Notes under the pieces: model-generated | What the model saw: only the letters and a program-made list of their open reading frames with translations | The model's database searches: none | What the model was told of the DNA's origin: nothing | In this document: piece after piece, positions 36,060 through 48,784 of the stretch | How the letters are laid out: each line of letters begins with the position of its first letter | Numbering within the stretch: the stretch's first letter is position 1 | Translations under genes and position numbers: made by a program | Source of the DNA: Euonymus europaeus | Lineage: Eukaryota > Streptophyta > Magnoliopsida > Celastrales > Celastraceae | Length of the DNA: 64,000 bases | Reading direction: 5' to 3' | Assembly (NCBI GenBank): GCA_963580455.1 | Contig: OY756962.1 | Coordinates: 19,362,001 to 19,426,000 of the forward strand

Positions 36060-37700
36060 CCAAAAAAATATATGTATTATATATAAATATTTTAACATAT
36101 ATATTTATACAAATAAACATATAAATACATCAATATATATGAATATATTTATTTTATATATTAATTGTTAACATATTTAAGATATTTATATAAAAGTTGT
36201 GTAGTAGTAGTATTGTTTAATCATTAATGGTTATATAATACATATACATATACAATAGTATTATACTATTATAGTTATATGTGTAATTATTGTTTAGTAA
36301 TGTGTACTATTGTCTATTATAATTGTGTTACTGTGTAAGTTGTAGTTGTGTTATGTGTAGTATGAATATATAGTATATTAATAAATACATATATTATAGT
36401 ATATAATATAGACATTTATTATAGTATTAATGTATTATAGTTGTAAGTGTAATAATATGGCTAGCTAATACATATATAGTTTAGGGACTAGGGTTTAGGT
36501 CCTCTAGGAAGGTTTAGGGTTTATTCGTTTTACGTTTAGGGCTATGAAACATATATAAATATATGATATATATATATATATATTGTGTGTGTATTAATAT
36601 ATTATAGTATTGTAGTTGTATGTGTAATATGTCTATCTAGTACATATATTGATATATAGTTTAGGGACTAGGGTTTTGGTCCTCTAGGAAGGTAAAAGGT
36701 TTAAGGTTTACCTGTTTACTTTTAGGGTTATGAAACATGATACATGATACATGATATATAATATAGCCATACAGGATACATGGTCTCACAACGCACGTTC
36801 TTAAATCTTCAAAAAACAAAACATATAGTCAAATAGTCAATCTATCATAAATTATTAACAATAACCGTTCATTTTAAGTCGTTAGATAAATCGAGGCCAT
36901 TGGTATAATGATATCTTGAATCCATGGCCCATAGTTTAGGAATAAAAAAATATAAATGTTAGATAAATTAATCATATTTTAGGGTATCTAATATGGGCCA
37001 TTGATATAATTTTAATTCATTATAATGATATCTTAAAAAAATTATTTTCTCAAATAGTAAATATTAAATTGCTAATATCTATTACTTTGTTTTCACTTTT
37101 CATACTGTATAAGTAACTCTCACGCTTAGATCATATGGAATGGACATGTTCATTATTCGACATTTTATGCCAAAGTTTTAATGACCATAATGTGAAATAC
37201 TGAAATATATTTTTAACGTTTTGACTTTTGAACATTTTATTTTATCTGAAGTTTTTTTTTTGGCTTTTCTAAATGCTAATTCTAATTTCAAAGTAAACCC
37301 TAAAAAGCTAAAGTAGCAGGTCGTACCAGTCAACAGCCCTCTTCGTTTTGTGGCTTATAATTCTTCGGTGGATTCTCCAGGCTTACTAGCTCTGCTTATT
37401 CTAACTTCACAACTGGACTAGACACAAATTGCACCATTAGAGCTCTACTTATTCTTCTTCCCTTTTGAAGAAGAAAATTCCATCTGTTTGGCTACCAACT
37501 TGGAGCTTTCTTTACTATTGGGTCATCACTTAAGATTAAAAAAGAGAGAGGCTATTTTAGAACTTAATCCAAAATCCGATAGATTTTTGGATTATTAGGT
37601 GTATTATACTAATATATGTTGTCCAAATTCACGGTAGTGTAATAGTGTTTGTTTAATGTTGTATTTTCCCTAATCCTAGTGTTCTCTTTATAATTTCAGA
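36060..37700. repeat. AT-rich 5' region of the hAT element
   Basis: No coding motif. A roughly 185-bp imperfect duplication is visible: TAGTTTAGGGACTAGGG followed by GGTCCTCTAGGAAGGT occurs at about 36476-36520 and again at about 36657-36700. TA microsatellites lie at about 36565-36585. A 5' exon or promoter of the transposase may lie around 37300-37700 but cannot be identified. Confidence 0.5.
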
Positions 37701-37706
37701 TTTGTG

Positions 37707-39787
37707 ATGGACAATCTAGATAGAGAGGTTGAAAGTGTTCCAACTGTGGAAAGTGTCCCAACCGGTGGTGAAAGTGTTCCTATACAAACAAGTCCAAATG
37801 TAGGAGTTGCGAATGAGGTAATATCAAACTCAAATCGGACTTCTATGGATGAAAATGTAGAGTTTAATTCTATGAAAGAAAAAAAAAATCTCCTGCATGG
37901 GATCATTTTGAGGAAAAGTACATTGCTGAGAAACGTAAGGCTGTTTGTCCTGATTGTAAGAAGGTCTTGGGTGGGGAAAGTAAGAATGGAACTAAGCATT
38001 TACTTGACTACATGAAAACATGTTTGTACAAGAAACAAAATACCATAAAACAGTCTTTATTCAATCCTACAACATCTAATGATGGGTCAATAAAGCTTGG
38101 TACTTAGACTTTTGATCAAGATCAAGCGATAGAAGAGCTTGCCAAAATGATTGTGTTGCATGAGTACCCATTGAAGATGGTTGAACATGTGGGCTTCCGA
38201 AGGTACTCTCATGCTTTACAACCACTATTTAAAGTGGTTTCACGGAACACAATCAAGAATGTTGTCCTTAGGATTTTTGAGTATGAAAGGGATAAACAAT
38301 GAAATTATTGGAATCAAATGCAAGCCGAATTGCATTGACAGTCGATATGTGGACGTCAAGCAATCAAAGAAGAGGATTCATGGCCATCACTTCACACTTC
38401 ATTGCTTCTTCATGAAAATTGCAAAGTCGTCTTGTGAGGTAATTGTCATTAGACATGTATTTATCATTGGTAACTTTAAATCAATTATTAACTATTATAA
38501 TTTTTATTTTTTGTAGATTTATATATGTGTCTTATCCACATACTGTTGAGGTGCTTTCAAATGCTCTCGTTGATTGCTTGTTGGATTGGAATTTAGACCG
38601 TAAGGTATCTACTTTGACTGTTGATAATTGCTCTACTAATGATGCTATGATTGAAGTCATTTTAGAGAAGATTCCTCCTAGTTCACTTATCTTAGAAGGA
38701 AAATTATTTCACATGCGGTGTTGTGCACATATTTTGAACTTGATTGTGAGGGAGGGATTGGATTTGATTCATGATTGCATTGAAAAAATTCGATATAGTG
38801 TGTCATTTTGGACAGCAACACCCAAAAGAGATGGAAAGTTTGTTGAGGCTGCACGTCAATTGAAAGTTTGAAGCACTAAAAAATTGGTACTTGATTGCGA
38901 AACTCGGTGGAACTTTACCTGCTTAATGCTTAGCACTACATTAATTTATAAAGATGTGTTTCCTCGTTTGAAACAATGTGAAGTGAAGCTTTGTATAAAA
39001 GGGTCCCGATTGAAGAGGAGTGGTCTAAAGTGAGGGAAATTTATTCTAAATTAGAGATGTTTTTTTATGCTACAGAGCTGTTTTCAGAAACTTTGAATCC
39101 CACAATAAACATTTTCTTCTCTCATATTTGTCAAATTAAATTGACAATTGATGAATGGATTGTGGTTGATGATATTGATATGAAAATTACGGCATCGAAA
39201 ATGAAGGGGAAGTTCAACAAATATTGGGATATCATGAACTATTTGTTGGTAATTGGAAGCATTTTAGATCCTAGGTACAAGATGAAGATTATTGAATTAT
39301 ATTATCCATTTGTTTATGGTGAGACATCTTCTTCGGAGATTGAAAAACAAAGCAAATGTTGTATGATTTGGTTCAAGAGTGCCAAAAGAGAGTTAAACAA
39401 TCTCAAGGTGTTAGTCAAAGTCAAGGTTCACATTCTTCTTCAAGTTCAAGGCCTCCACTTCCTAAGCAGGGTAGTTATGATGCCAAGTTTGAAATGTTCA
39501 TGGACTCTACTCCTATTGTTGAACATGTAAAGTCAAAGTTGGATCACTATTTAGAAGAGTCTCTCTTGTCTAGGAATACACATGATTTTGATATCTTGTG
39601 TTGGTGGAAGACAAATGGGATCAAGTATCCCAATTTGCATGCTATTGCGAAAGATGTGTTGTCTATTCCTATGACGACCGTTGCTTCGGAATCCACCTTT
39701 AGTGCTAGTGGGAGGATTTTATGTCCTCACCGTAGAGGCTATGATGTGTGCTCGACATTGGTTATGGAGTCAAATTCAATTTTTTAA
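37707..39787 (+). pseudogene. hAT transposase, multiply broken
   Basis: The reading begins MDNLDREVES with three short repeats of a VESVPT-type motif, then shifts frame near 37890 into a BED zinc finger (WDHFEE, CPDCKK, then H and C). Conserved hAT core motifs follow: EYPLKMVEH, SRNTIKNVVLR, TVDNCSTNDAM, CCAHILNLIV and FWTATPKR, and from about 39483-39720 the C-terminal dimerisation domain (DILCWWKTN, SIPMTTVASESTFS). Stops occur at about 38106, 38302, 38338 and 38869, and the frame changes several times. A GT-AG intron at 38439-38516 joins two conserved blocks. The protein would have cut the element at its TAGGG ends; this copy cannot. Confidence 0.9.
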
Positions 39788-39855
39788 TATACTCTATAGT
39801 ATGATATGGTTGGAAGATTAAAGTTTTAGAGCTTAATTGTTTTAGAAGTTTTTAT

Positions 39856-42072
39856 TGTGACGCCCCGGTCCGGGCACGCCACGGGTGCCCTCCGGCACCG
39901 TCCTAGGCCACTAGTGCGATCATCCGGCAGACCGGAAATCCGGCGGCATCTCCCCGTATGTCGAAGAGTACCCGCCTGCATCAGAAATTTGCAGCGTAAA
40001 TTCAATCCATCACACTAGTAACCTAGCTAGGCCTCAGGCCTCAAACACATGCAATCATGATCCTAGGGCCTCAAGCCATCCACTACCAGCATGCACAAAC
40101 TGATAGTAATAATCACAACATCAAGTTCATAATATCATATAACCAAAAATCCATACTCAGCATACATCATGCATACACCCTCTGGTGCCAATCGGTTATA
40201 ACAACATTATGAACAAACGTCAATACATCGTAACAAAATACGTGCTAGAGTACATCTCTAACACCCACATCCTACCCAGGGCCATCCATGTCACATCTCG
40301 CTCTCATCGATCCGCTCCACCGGTACCTGTACCAGTATCTCCTGTGGGAAGGAATAGAAAGTAGAGAGTGAGCAAGAAGCTCAGTAGGGTTAAGAGTATA
40401 AAACGTATAAAGGCCGAATCCGAACAATAGGTTATGCAACAATATAAAATCTACCACATGCACGTATACTCAACAATCACATAGAACATCAATCCGGGCA
40501 ATCCCCTCAATGAGCAAACCTCATCGATACCATGGCTAGTTCCATGTAATATCGAACATGAGCAAGCTCACCACATCAACTCATCAATATCATGGCCAGC
40601 TATCCATGTAATATTGAATAGGAGCAAGCTCCCCAACATCAAACGCTCTTGGATTACCCGGTTGCGAGAACCTATTACGCCCGCACCATTTCCAGGCAAG
40701 GTCCCTCATTAACCATACCTCTAGTGCATTATCCTACATGGAGTTCACATGACTTGGTGGTAACTCTCATCACCTCGTCATCCCTCCAAGTAGCTTTCAA
40801 GAAACCTAAGGAGCCCCGAGTCCATACCCGGTCCCCAATGCAACGCTAATGCATTTATGCCATGTCATGCCAAAAAGATATATATACATGAACATCCTAC
40901 ATATATATATACATAACTACCATGATGCATTAACGAAAATCACATTGTGTCCATAGGTGATGGAACACACACAATCGGGTCATGCAACATCAAGAATTAA
41001 CAATATTCCACAAGCAAGGTTCATTTCCCCTTAGAAGCAATTAAGGCAGAAACACAAATGGAATGACCAATGAGGAATCGAAACGCTCTTTAAAATATTG
41101 AGAACAACGATAGAGAGAATTGTTGGAAATCCTCTACCTCGTATCGAGCAATGCACCAAAATCCCACAATTAGGGTTTTAAACCCCGTTTCTCCAACCTA
41201 ACAATACCACACAATCGAACTCTAATAATCATCCAAAATAACTCAACATATCATAACCAATATAAATTAAACAACTAAATTGAGGAAACTTACTTTCTCT
41301 CTCTCTAGGTTTCCTCTCAAACCCCCAAACCTCAACCTTATGAAACTCAAATCCAAAACGAGAATCAAACCTACATATACAACCACATATGACCTAGAAT
41401 CAACATATCTAAACCATAGGAATCAACTCTAAACAAAACTAACAAGATCTACTCGAAACCCTAGAAATGAAATAATGAGAAATCTTACCTCAAAAGCTTG
41501 AATCTTCCTTGAATCCTCTCTAAATCTCCAAACCAAGCTTCAATCTCCAAGAATCACATCAAATGCCTTTCTCTCTCTAGAATCTTCTCTCTCTCTCTCT
41601 AAAGTCTTGGGCTACCCAGAATAAATGTAGAACAACCCTGCGTTTCAACATTTTGAAACACGGGTTGCGCCTAGGCGCTATGGCCTAACCAACATTTCCC
41701 AGGCGCGCTGCTCTGAGCCCCATCCTGGGCGTGTAGGGTTTTCACGCCCAGGCGAGGTGCACCTAGGCGGCCGCCTACTTCGATTCCTATCTCTCACTAG
41801 ACTAGGCGCAGCGCTTAGGCGCCCTGAAGTGCGCCCGGTCCAGTTTGAATTGCTCCTTCCTGCACGCCCATCTGGTGCTTGTTAGACTGGGTGCGGCGCC
41901 TAAACGCCGCGAGGTGCGCCCAGTCCAGTTTCTCTTCTTCTGGTCTCCCTCTTTGCTTCCCACTCACTGGACTGGGCGCAACGCCTAGGCGCCCCCTGGT
42001 GCGCCTAGTCCAGTTTTCCCCCCTTTGCTCAAACATCAAAATTTCACAACATTTTTGGTTCGGGGTTTCACA
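39856..42072 (-). mobile_element. Solo LTR in the hAT element (TSD TTTAT)
   Basis: A 2217-bp insertion starts TGTGACGCCCCGGTCC and ends CGGGGTTTCACA, with identical TTTAT at 39851-39855 and 42073-42077. It is related to the LTRs at 21477-23079, from which the minus orientation is inferred. It contains a GC-rich block of inverted repeats at 41797-42013 and CT microsatellites at about 41570-41600. No internal sequence is left. Confidence 0.96.
41797..42013. repeat. GC-rich hairpin array in the LTR
   Basis: Three units at 41797-41843, 41882-41928 and 41966-42013, about 84 bp apart, can each fold on themselves. In the third, CTGGACTGGGCGCA pairs with TGCGCCTAGTCCAG with one mismatch, enclosing a second small palindrome GCCTAGGCGCC. 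The other two have three or four mismatches, some tolerable as G-U pairs. A weaker related stretch precedes at 41665-41765. Confidence 0.75.
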
Positions 42073-43134
42073 TTTATTATTTATTATTCCATTAATCCAT
42101 TTATCTTACCAGATTCCACAAGATCAAAACAGGAAAATTATGATGATGATTCTGAGACGGAGGTAATATCACTTTTGTGATTCATTTGTTACAGTGTTTA
42201 GTGGAAAGTTGCCTAGTTTTGCTTGGCAATCTGTTAAACAAATGAACTAATCTAAAATCTATTACATTTTTTTGCCTTTTCCCCTTATTGCTACTCTGAT
42301 TGGTAAGGCACTTGCAGCTCATATGTTATGTTTGGTTGCTAAGAAAATAAAAGTAATTGGATGGAAGTCATGATTCTTTGAATTGTAAGATTCTTTTATC
42401 TTAGTTGCAGAGTATGAAGCTTTGATTTCAAATTTGCGTATTTTTTTGTTTGCTTCCTCTGTCAACCTGGGCAACTGAACTAAGAATCAGGGATTTTGAC
42501 TGAAAAATAAAAATTAGTCCTTAATTATTTCTTTGTATCCGCTTTTCACTTCTCTTTGTTATCGTGAATTTTCCCCCTTGTAGAATCACCTTACTTAGCA
42601 TTCCAAAAGTTCTATATATATATTTGTGAGGATGTCTTTCTTTGTCTGTTTTATGTCGTAGTGCCTAATAATTTTCATGGCCAAAGTTTCCCCAATGTTC
42701 TTTTAATTTGGGTTTAAATCTATTACATTTTTTTTGTCGGAAGTGATTTCTTGTCTTAATTATAGATTAGTACAGTTTTAATTGTTTATTATAGTACCCT
42801 CCTATTTATTTCACTATATTCAAGTTGTAGCAATCGGAGTCTTGCGCCACCAACATCAAAATTGAGGCTACTAATACATGATATCATATTCGGGTCTCAA
42901 TATTGTATTGTAATACTCTGATTTGGAATTTGGTTATGGAACTTGTTAAGTATTGGTTGTTGTTTAATATGTAATTTGGACTTGCTTGTTGTTTATGTTT
43001 AATATGTAATTTGGACTTGTTAGTATTATGTACTGATTGAGAGATGATTTTGATGTAATTTGGAACTGTTAGACTGTTATTATCATGTATTGATAACTGA
43101 TTGTGTAGTTTTTTTTATTTTTGGATGTTGATGA
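42073..43134. repeat. 3' non-coding part of the hAT element
   Basis: No coding sequence is visible between the solo LTR and the GC-rich end. Short duplications of TTTAATATGTAATTTGGACTTG occur at about 42962 and 42998. Nothing else is notable. Confidence 0.5.
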
Positions 43135-43208
43135 CGTCGGGTTTAGGGATGGGGGTGGGGATGGGGATGGGAAACCCACCCCGCCCCATTGCCAACCCTA
43201 AACTCAAC

Positions 43209-44370
43209 TAATAATTAGTAGATACACAATCAACCACCACATTTTTAGTCACAAAATCCAAAAATCACATTTGTGGCCACACAAATCAACTACGACATCA
43301 ATTATTATTAATGTCAAATACTAAATGAATTAATAAAATATTATTAATATTAATATCATTTGATTATTATTTAACATGGTAAGATTTGATGTTATAAAAG
43401 TAGTAAAATAGATTGAGTTTAATTCAATAAAGAATGATTATAAAAGTGAATATTTAAATAATTTAGAGTAACTAATATGTGTTGTTACTATTTTAAAATT
43501 TGTAAGTTGAGCAAAAGATGTACTTTTGCTGAAATATAGAAAATCTCTCGTTACTATGTGAGTTCTTGGTAGGACATTAGTTTTAATAGTGAATAAGCTA
43601 TAAAGTGTATAAGCTGTCAAATAAGTTGTGTGGTGTTTGGTAGAGCTTAAGTTTATGATCATGTATTAGTTGTCAATTTATTACTAGAGATATTTAAAGT
43701 AGTTTAATAATGAAATAAAAAGTATTAAATATGTGTTTTGTTGGAAAGAGATTTACGTGTTAAGTTCGAATATGTATTTTTTCGAAATCTAACACATATT
43801 TTGAAAGACAATAGAACAAATGTGTGAGAGAGACAGGGACAATAAGGCAAATTGAGAGAATTTTTTGGTGTACATGTTTATTTGAGTAGGTAGAGCGTAT
43901 AAGCTCTTTAGTGAAGAAAATAAGCGTATAAACTATCACACGCTATACCAAACGGACCCTATAAAAACCGAGTGTTACCCTATTAGAAACCGGTAATACT
44001 ACATATACATAAACTGTTCACTCTATAATATCCATAACAGACGTGGCATGCTGACTGTACTGATGACAAAGCAATTTCAAATACCTGCAAAATGTAATTC
44101 AAAAATTGTAAATTCAAAAACGGTGATACACATTTACACGCCATTTGGACACATACCCCAATGAAGATTTAACCACGGTTACATTGAGTTAAAAACATAC
44201 CTCCCGTTTGATAGCTCACCTGAGAAACACATATTTTTAGAATTTCTCTCTAATCACCCAGGTCGAAACTCCATTGTTTCCGGCGAGAGCATCCACTGTG
44301 ATAACAAAAACTGCGTTTGAACGCCATTTCCCGTCAATAATAGAAGCTAATATTGCTCAAAGCTGTCAAA
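43209..44370. repeat. AT-rich DNA upstream of the Ulp1-like gene
   Basis: No gene is visible. Around 43630-43965 there are MITE-like phrases (GTGTTTGGTAGAGC and, at the right, ATACCAAACGGACCC) that could be ends of a degenerate small element, but I could not pair them into clear inverted repeats. The last 300 bp probably hold the promoter and 5' untranslated exon of the Ulp1-like gene, since a good splice donor (CAAAG followed by GTAATAAC) lies at 44371. Confidence 0.4.
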
Positions 44371-44574
44371 GGTAATAACTTTTACACATTTATTTGGTTG
44401 TTAAATAATTTAAATGGGTATGGGTTTTGCAACAGAGGTCGATTTCGTTGGTTTACCGTTTTCTTATTATGTTTACATTTATTACAGTTCCATGGCAAAC
44501 ATCAAGATATTGATGTTAATTTTTTTAATTTTTTTTAGGGAATTTAATGGGCAAACTAATTGTTTTGGAAATTT

Positions 44575-44960
44575 ACGGAGTATCTTACATTGACACTGTG
44601 ATGAAGTGGATGTTGTTCACAGGAATGTGAATAGTGTATTTGGTTCATGAAATACATTGTTGTATTGCTTTAAGTATTAAAAATACTGTTTTTGTTACTG
44701 AAGTACAGTGTCGATTATGAAGTTGTGGTATTTAAGCTGTGAAGTTATTGTCTTAGTAAATTTATGTAGACAGAGTATCTTACATTTAGACTGTGATGAA
44801 CTGGTACTTGTTGATAGTTGTGTAAAACTGTTTTTATAATTGAAATACATTGTTGTGGAGGGAAATTGTCGTCATTGTTTTGTTGGTCACCAAACACCTT
44901 ATTAGTGTAATGGAAAAGTGTAATTAAAGTCATTGTAAATATGCAATTGTATAGGCTGAT
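44575..44960 (+). repeat. Imperfect tandem doublet in the putative 5' UTR intron
   Basis: Two units of about 190 bp begin GAGTATCTTACATT with an ACTGTGATGAA block (about 44577 and 44773) and end near AATACATTGTTGT. It lies in the presumed 5' untranslated intron (44371-45146) of the Ulp1-like gene. Confidence 0.6.
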
Positions 44961-45137
44961 GGAGTAACATATTTATGAGTATCTAACTTGTGGTTTTTGG
45001 ATTTTGTACTTGAATAAAATGGAATTTTATGCATTGCCATCACAGAATAAGCTGGTTTCTTATGTTCTTTTATGAAAATGCCTTGTTAATGATCACTCTC
45101 TATGCTAGTTGTGTCATTAGTGTTTTAATTTATTTAA

Positions 45138-48100
45138 ATGCATCAGATGAGTAAGGGCAGTACATCTCGGTCAGGGCGTAGTCCAAAGAAATCTGTCACG
45201 GCAAGCCGATCACGACGTACCCAAAAAAAATCTTTCAAAAGAAAGGCAACTCCATCAAAGAATCCAGAGAAGCCTCGCAAAGAAATGCAGTTCAAATCTA
45301 ATCTTTGCGCTTTAAAAACAATGGTAGACAGCCTTGATTTGAACGAGCAGCAAGAGAGAGCCATCCAAAAAACACCTTTCTACTACCTGTGGTCAACCTT
45401 GAAACAGAAAGAGAACAGAACATTGAAGACAAAGAAGAATGAAAATTTCATATGCGATATCATCCGTACCTACGATGATAGATATAGTAGCTTTGCTATC
45501 GGGACAAATAAGGTGAATCTTGATGAAACAGATATTGCGTTGATATTTGGTGTGGAGTTTGGTGAGGTTCGTATGAAAATTGGAAGGAACTCGAAGCCTT
45601 CAGACAATGCTTTTGTCAATAGGCATTTTGGCAGCAATGTAACTCACATGAAAGCGAAGATCATCAAAACAGCCATCCATAAAGCTTTTATGGGGGAAGG
45701 GGAGGACGATGCAGCTAATTTGGCACGGCTGTTGATGCTATATACATGCTTGACCCTATTTTTCAGCACACGAGCAGACCAAATTCCATGGGCCTTCATA
45801 GACTACGTCTATGACATTGAAGCTGTAAAAAGATACAATTGGCCGAAAGCTATTTGTGATCATCTAATGGAATCGATAAAAAAGAATCACAATGAGCCGA
45901 GAAAAGTCATTGGATGCGTAACTATGTTATCGGTATGCACTTTAGTTCTTTACACGCATTTATAAATTGCAAATATAACTTCAACTAATACAATTATTTT
46001 TCCATGTTACAGTATTGGTTTTGTGAGCACTGCAACATATTTTCACCGGTTAATGAAGGGAAATTTCCTAGATTCTTAAAGTGGGACATCAGTGGTTGGC
46101 CAACTAACTTCAAGGCTATATACATTGACAACTTCAAAGGCAGTAAGGTAAAAACATTTGACATAAATGAACGCAATATGTTTTTAACATGTTTTATGAA
46201 TGGCTCAATGGCATTGATGTATGTAATACATTGACATAATAAATGGTTTTTATTACAGTGCATATGCTTTTTTACAGGTAATATGGTTGTGTGCGTGACA
46301 TTGGTGTTTTGAATACATTTATTTGTTTGAATTTTTTTTATCGCATTCCATATGTTGGCTGACATGCCTTAGGGTTTCATCCAGGAAATTGTTGGGTTTA
46401 ATACTCGGGCTTTTTACATTATATATGTATTCCATTGCATATGTCACAGAATAATTGAAAACGATATTGAATATTGTAAAAACATTGATAATGTAAATTT
46501 GCTAATACATATACTGTAATTATATAAATTTTCTTTATAACAACTTCAACTTTTTATTAAGGGCATTCTCTGTGACAGGCATGTTGTTTAATAAAAAATG
46601 AGATATGTTAACCGCTCACTTTGTCATGTCCGCCTGATAATTATTTGCAGGCTTCGGGGTTGATTAAAGGCTTGTTGAAGATGACCAAGGATGAATGCAG
46701 TGTACTAAATTTTCAGCATCGAAAATCAATTGCCCACTGCAAGCAGCCAAACCCAAACATTAATCGTGATGATAGTCGTCATGTAAATACAGAATCGCCA
46801 AGTCCACGTCGGCGTTTGGAAACTTTATTTGATGAAGTTATCACTCCACATAAAGATACCAATGAATCCCATCATAAAACATTAGAGAGAGCCAACAGTC
46901 CTCTAGCTCATTTGCATCTACAGGAGGAGTCATCTGGGTCAGTACTCGATGCATTAAAGAGAATAGAAGTGCTGGAGAAGGAGAAACAAGCAGTTGATCA
47001 TGAAATTGAACAATTACAAATCGAGATTGCAGTACAGACTAAAGAGAAACAAAAATACGAAGTAGATTTGAAGGACCTGAGGTACGAATTGTCATGTAGA
47101 AATGAGGAAATTGATGACCTCAAAAAGAAGCTGCATGAAGTTAATGGTGATTATGAAAAAGCTGTGAAGGATAAAGAAGAATTGAAGATGGAATTGGATA
47201 AATTGAAAGCAGAGACTGATGATATCATTGCATTGTTTCAGACAAACACAAAAGTGTTGCCTGTAATTGATGTCCCTCCTTTGCAAGTTCGAGAACCAGA
47301 TATGGATAAGTATAAAGGAGAAAGCGTACAGCAGTCGAACCAATTGACTGAAGATGCATTACGTACTGTACAAGAAAAACAGACGTACAAGAGGAAGACT
47401 GTGACACCTTCTATGATCAGAAGAATTAAAACGAAACCACGTGTGGCAAAGGTTGACTCAGATTTTGAGTATATCGATATCAAAAGACAGAAAGCTCATC
47501 ATAAAGGTAAAGCTCCAATCTTTGAATCTGAATTTGAAGTCTGCAATGTGGAAGAACACCAAATTGTGGAACACAGAGCAAAAGCAATTTCTATGGAAAA
47601 GAGATCAGCAGTTTACAAATACCTGACACCAGATGTGAAGGCAAAACTGCTGGAAATTGAGAGACAAAACAGCAATGAGTAAGTCCTCATTAATTATTGA
47701 AATCTTTTTACATTGTCTCAAAACTTGAAGGACTATGAGAGTGTATTTATTTTTATGTTTTTATCTACTGTAATTAAATACATAAGTAATGTGCATATCA
47801 ATGAATGTACAGCGTAATGGTTTGGCTTGGGAATGACTACTTAACCTGGAAGGATATGGTGACATTGGTTAACTGTGACATGATCTCCACCAATGTGAGT
47901 GCATATTCAGCATGCATTTATTAATTGACTTAGATTTTACATTATCGATCTATAATTTTTAATATTGATGCTCTTGCAGCTTATTAATGCATATGCTGAG
48001 CACCTCACTGAGATGCAAGACAATGTTAGTGAAGACATCACCCAGTGCACCCAGAGTGCAAAATCTTTTGTCATCAACAGTATGGCAATGTCATTCCTAA

Positions 48101-48784
48101 CAATGGACAGGCCAGATTTGGTGAAAAAGAACTTGACTGACAAGATACGTCAAAATGCCCTTAAATACAGGTATACACTATTCCCCCTCCTATGTGCAGG
48201 TAATCACCGTACTCCAAACCATTGCACCATGTTAGTCATTGACATCGAGGAGGAGCAATGGCTGCTCTACAATTCAATATTGCCCAGAAGCAAAAAATCA
48301 AAGGATCCTTATCTCAAAGATGCTGAATTAATGGTAACCATCGTCAAACCATAAAATAAAATTATACCTATGATATTGCGTAATTATAAATGAAGTACAC
48401 ATGACCAATTTGTTGTTATAGGTCAAATACTACGAAAGCATTTTCGAGACTAAGGATCTCTCTCAAAGCAGAAGCACAACATTGGCGACAGTGTGGGACA
48501 CACCACAACAAATGCATGCATCGTAAGGATCAAAATAAATAACTTCATTACATATTCAATTTAAATAATAGTGTAAATTTTATCAAAATTATTGCACAAA
48601 CTGTAACTTTGCTAATATATACAGGGTGGACTGTGGCATAATATGCATGTACATCATGAACGCTATTTTCAATCACAAGCCAATACCCAAAAAGCTCACT
48701 CAAGTTGAACTTCACAAGTACCGGGCTGCTGTAATTGAGACTTTCTTGAATGACCAGAAACATGGATGGGCTGTGAAGCGTTGA
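45138..48784 (+). CDS. Ulp1/C48-like cysteine protease with coiled coil (MULE-associated), intact
   Basis: Seven exons give 884 codons without a stop: 45138-45932, 46013-46147, 46651-47678, 47813-47894, 47980-48333, 48422-48522 and 48625-48784. Every intron has GT...AG ends and the exon phases add up. Residues 1-50 are Lys/Arg/Ser-rich; residues 60-310 form the helical domain found ahead of Ulp1 domains in plant transposon proteases (WPKAICDHL, YWFCEHCN); about residues 405-510 are a strong Glu/Lys-rich coiled coil; the C-terminus is a Ulp1-type peptidase with NHCTMLVIDI (H761), LYNS (N778 where Asp is usual), PQQM (Q827/828) and VDCG (C835). Such enzymes cleave SUMO or ubiquitin-like tails. 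A CAG just before the second ATG (45147) looks like a splice acceptor, so the start may be three codons later. It converges with the FAR1 gene. Pairing with a transposase suggests MULE cargo. Confidence 0.9.

Larger units (their letters stand above)
35912..43200 (+). mobile_element. Ac-like hAT transposon, complete ends, dead transposase
   Basis: The element starts TAGGGATGGCAA and ends TTGCCAACCCTA, a 12-bp terminal inverted repeat with one mismatch that resembles the Ac end TAGGGATG. An exact 8-bp duplication AACTCAAC flanks it (35904-35911 and 43201-43208), which is the hAT signature. It holds GC-rich subterminal sequence (35925-36060 and 43135-43185), AT-rich DNA with a repeated TTTAGGGACTAGGGTTT block (36480 and 36660), a broken transposase gene (37707-39787) and a nested 2217-bp solo LTR (39856-42072). 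It is about 7.3 kb, about 5.1 kb without the LTR. Confidence 0.96.

Noticed and set aside
41815..42166. ORFs on both strands at the GC-rich hairpins
   Set aside because: They run through inverted repeats in an LTR and across its edge; codon content only reflects base composition.
43600..43965. MITE with GTTTGGTA/ATACCAAAC ends
   Set aside because: The phrases look MITE-like, but no clear paired inverted repeats or target duplication could be read.
47679..47682. TAA stop ending the Ulp1 gene after exon 3
   Set aside because: A consensus GTAAGT donor overlaps this point and splicing restores the frame into exons 4-7, which carry the catalytic residues in phase.
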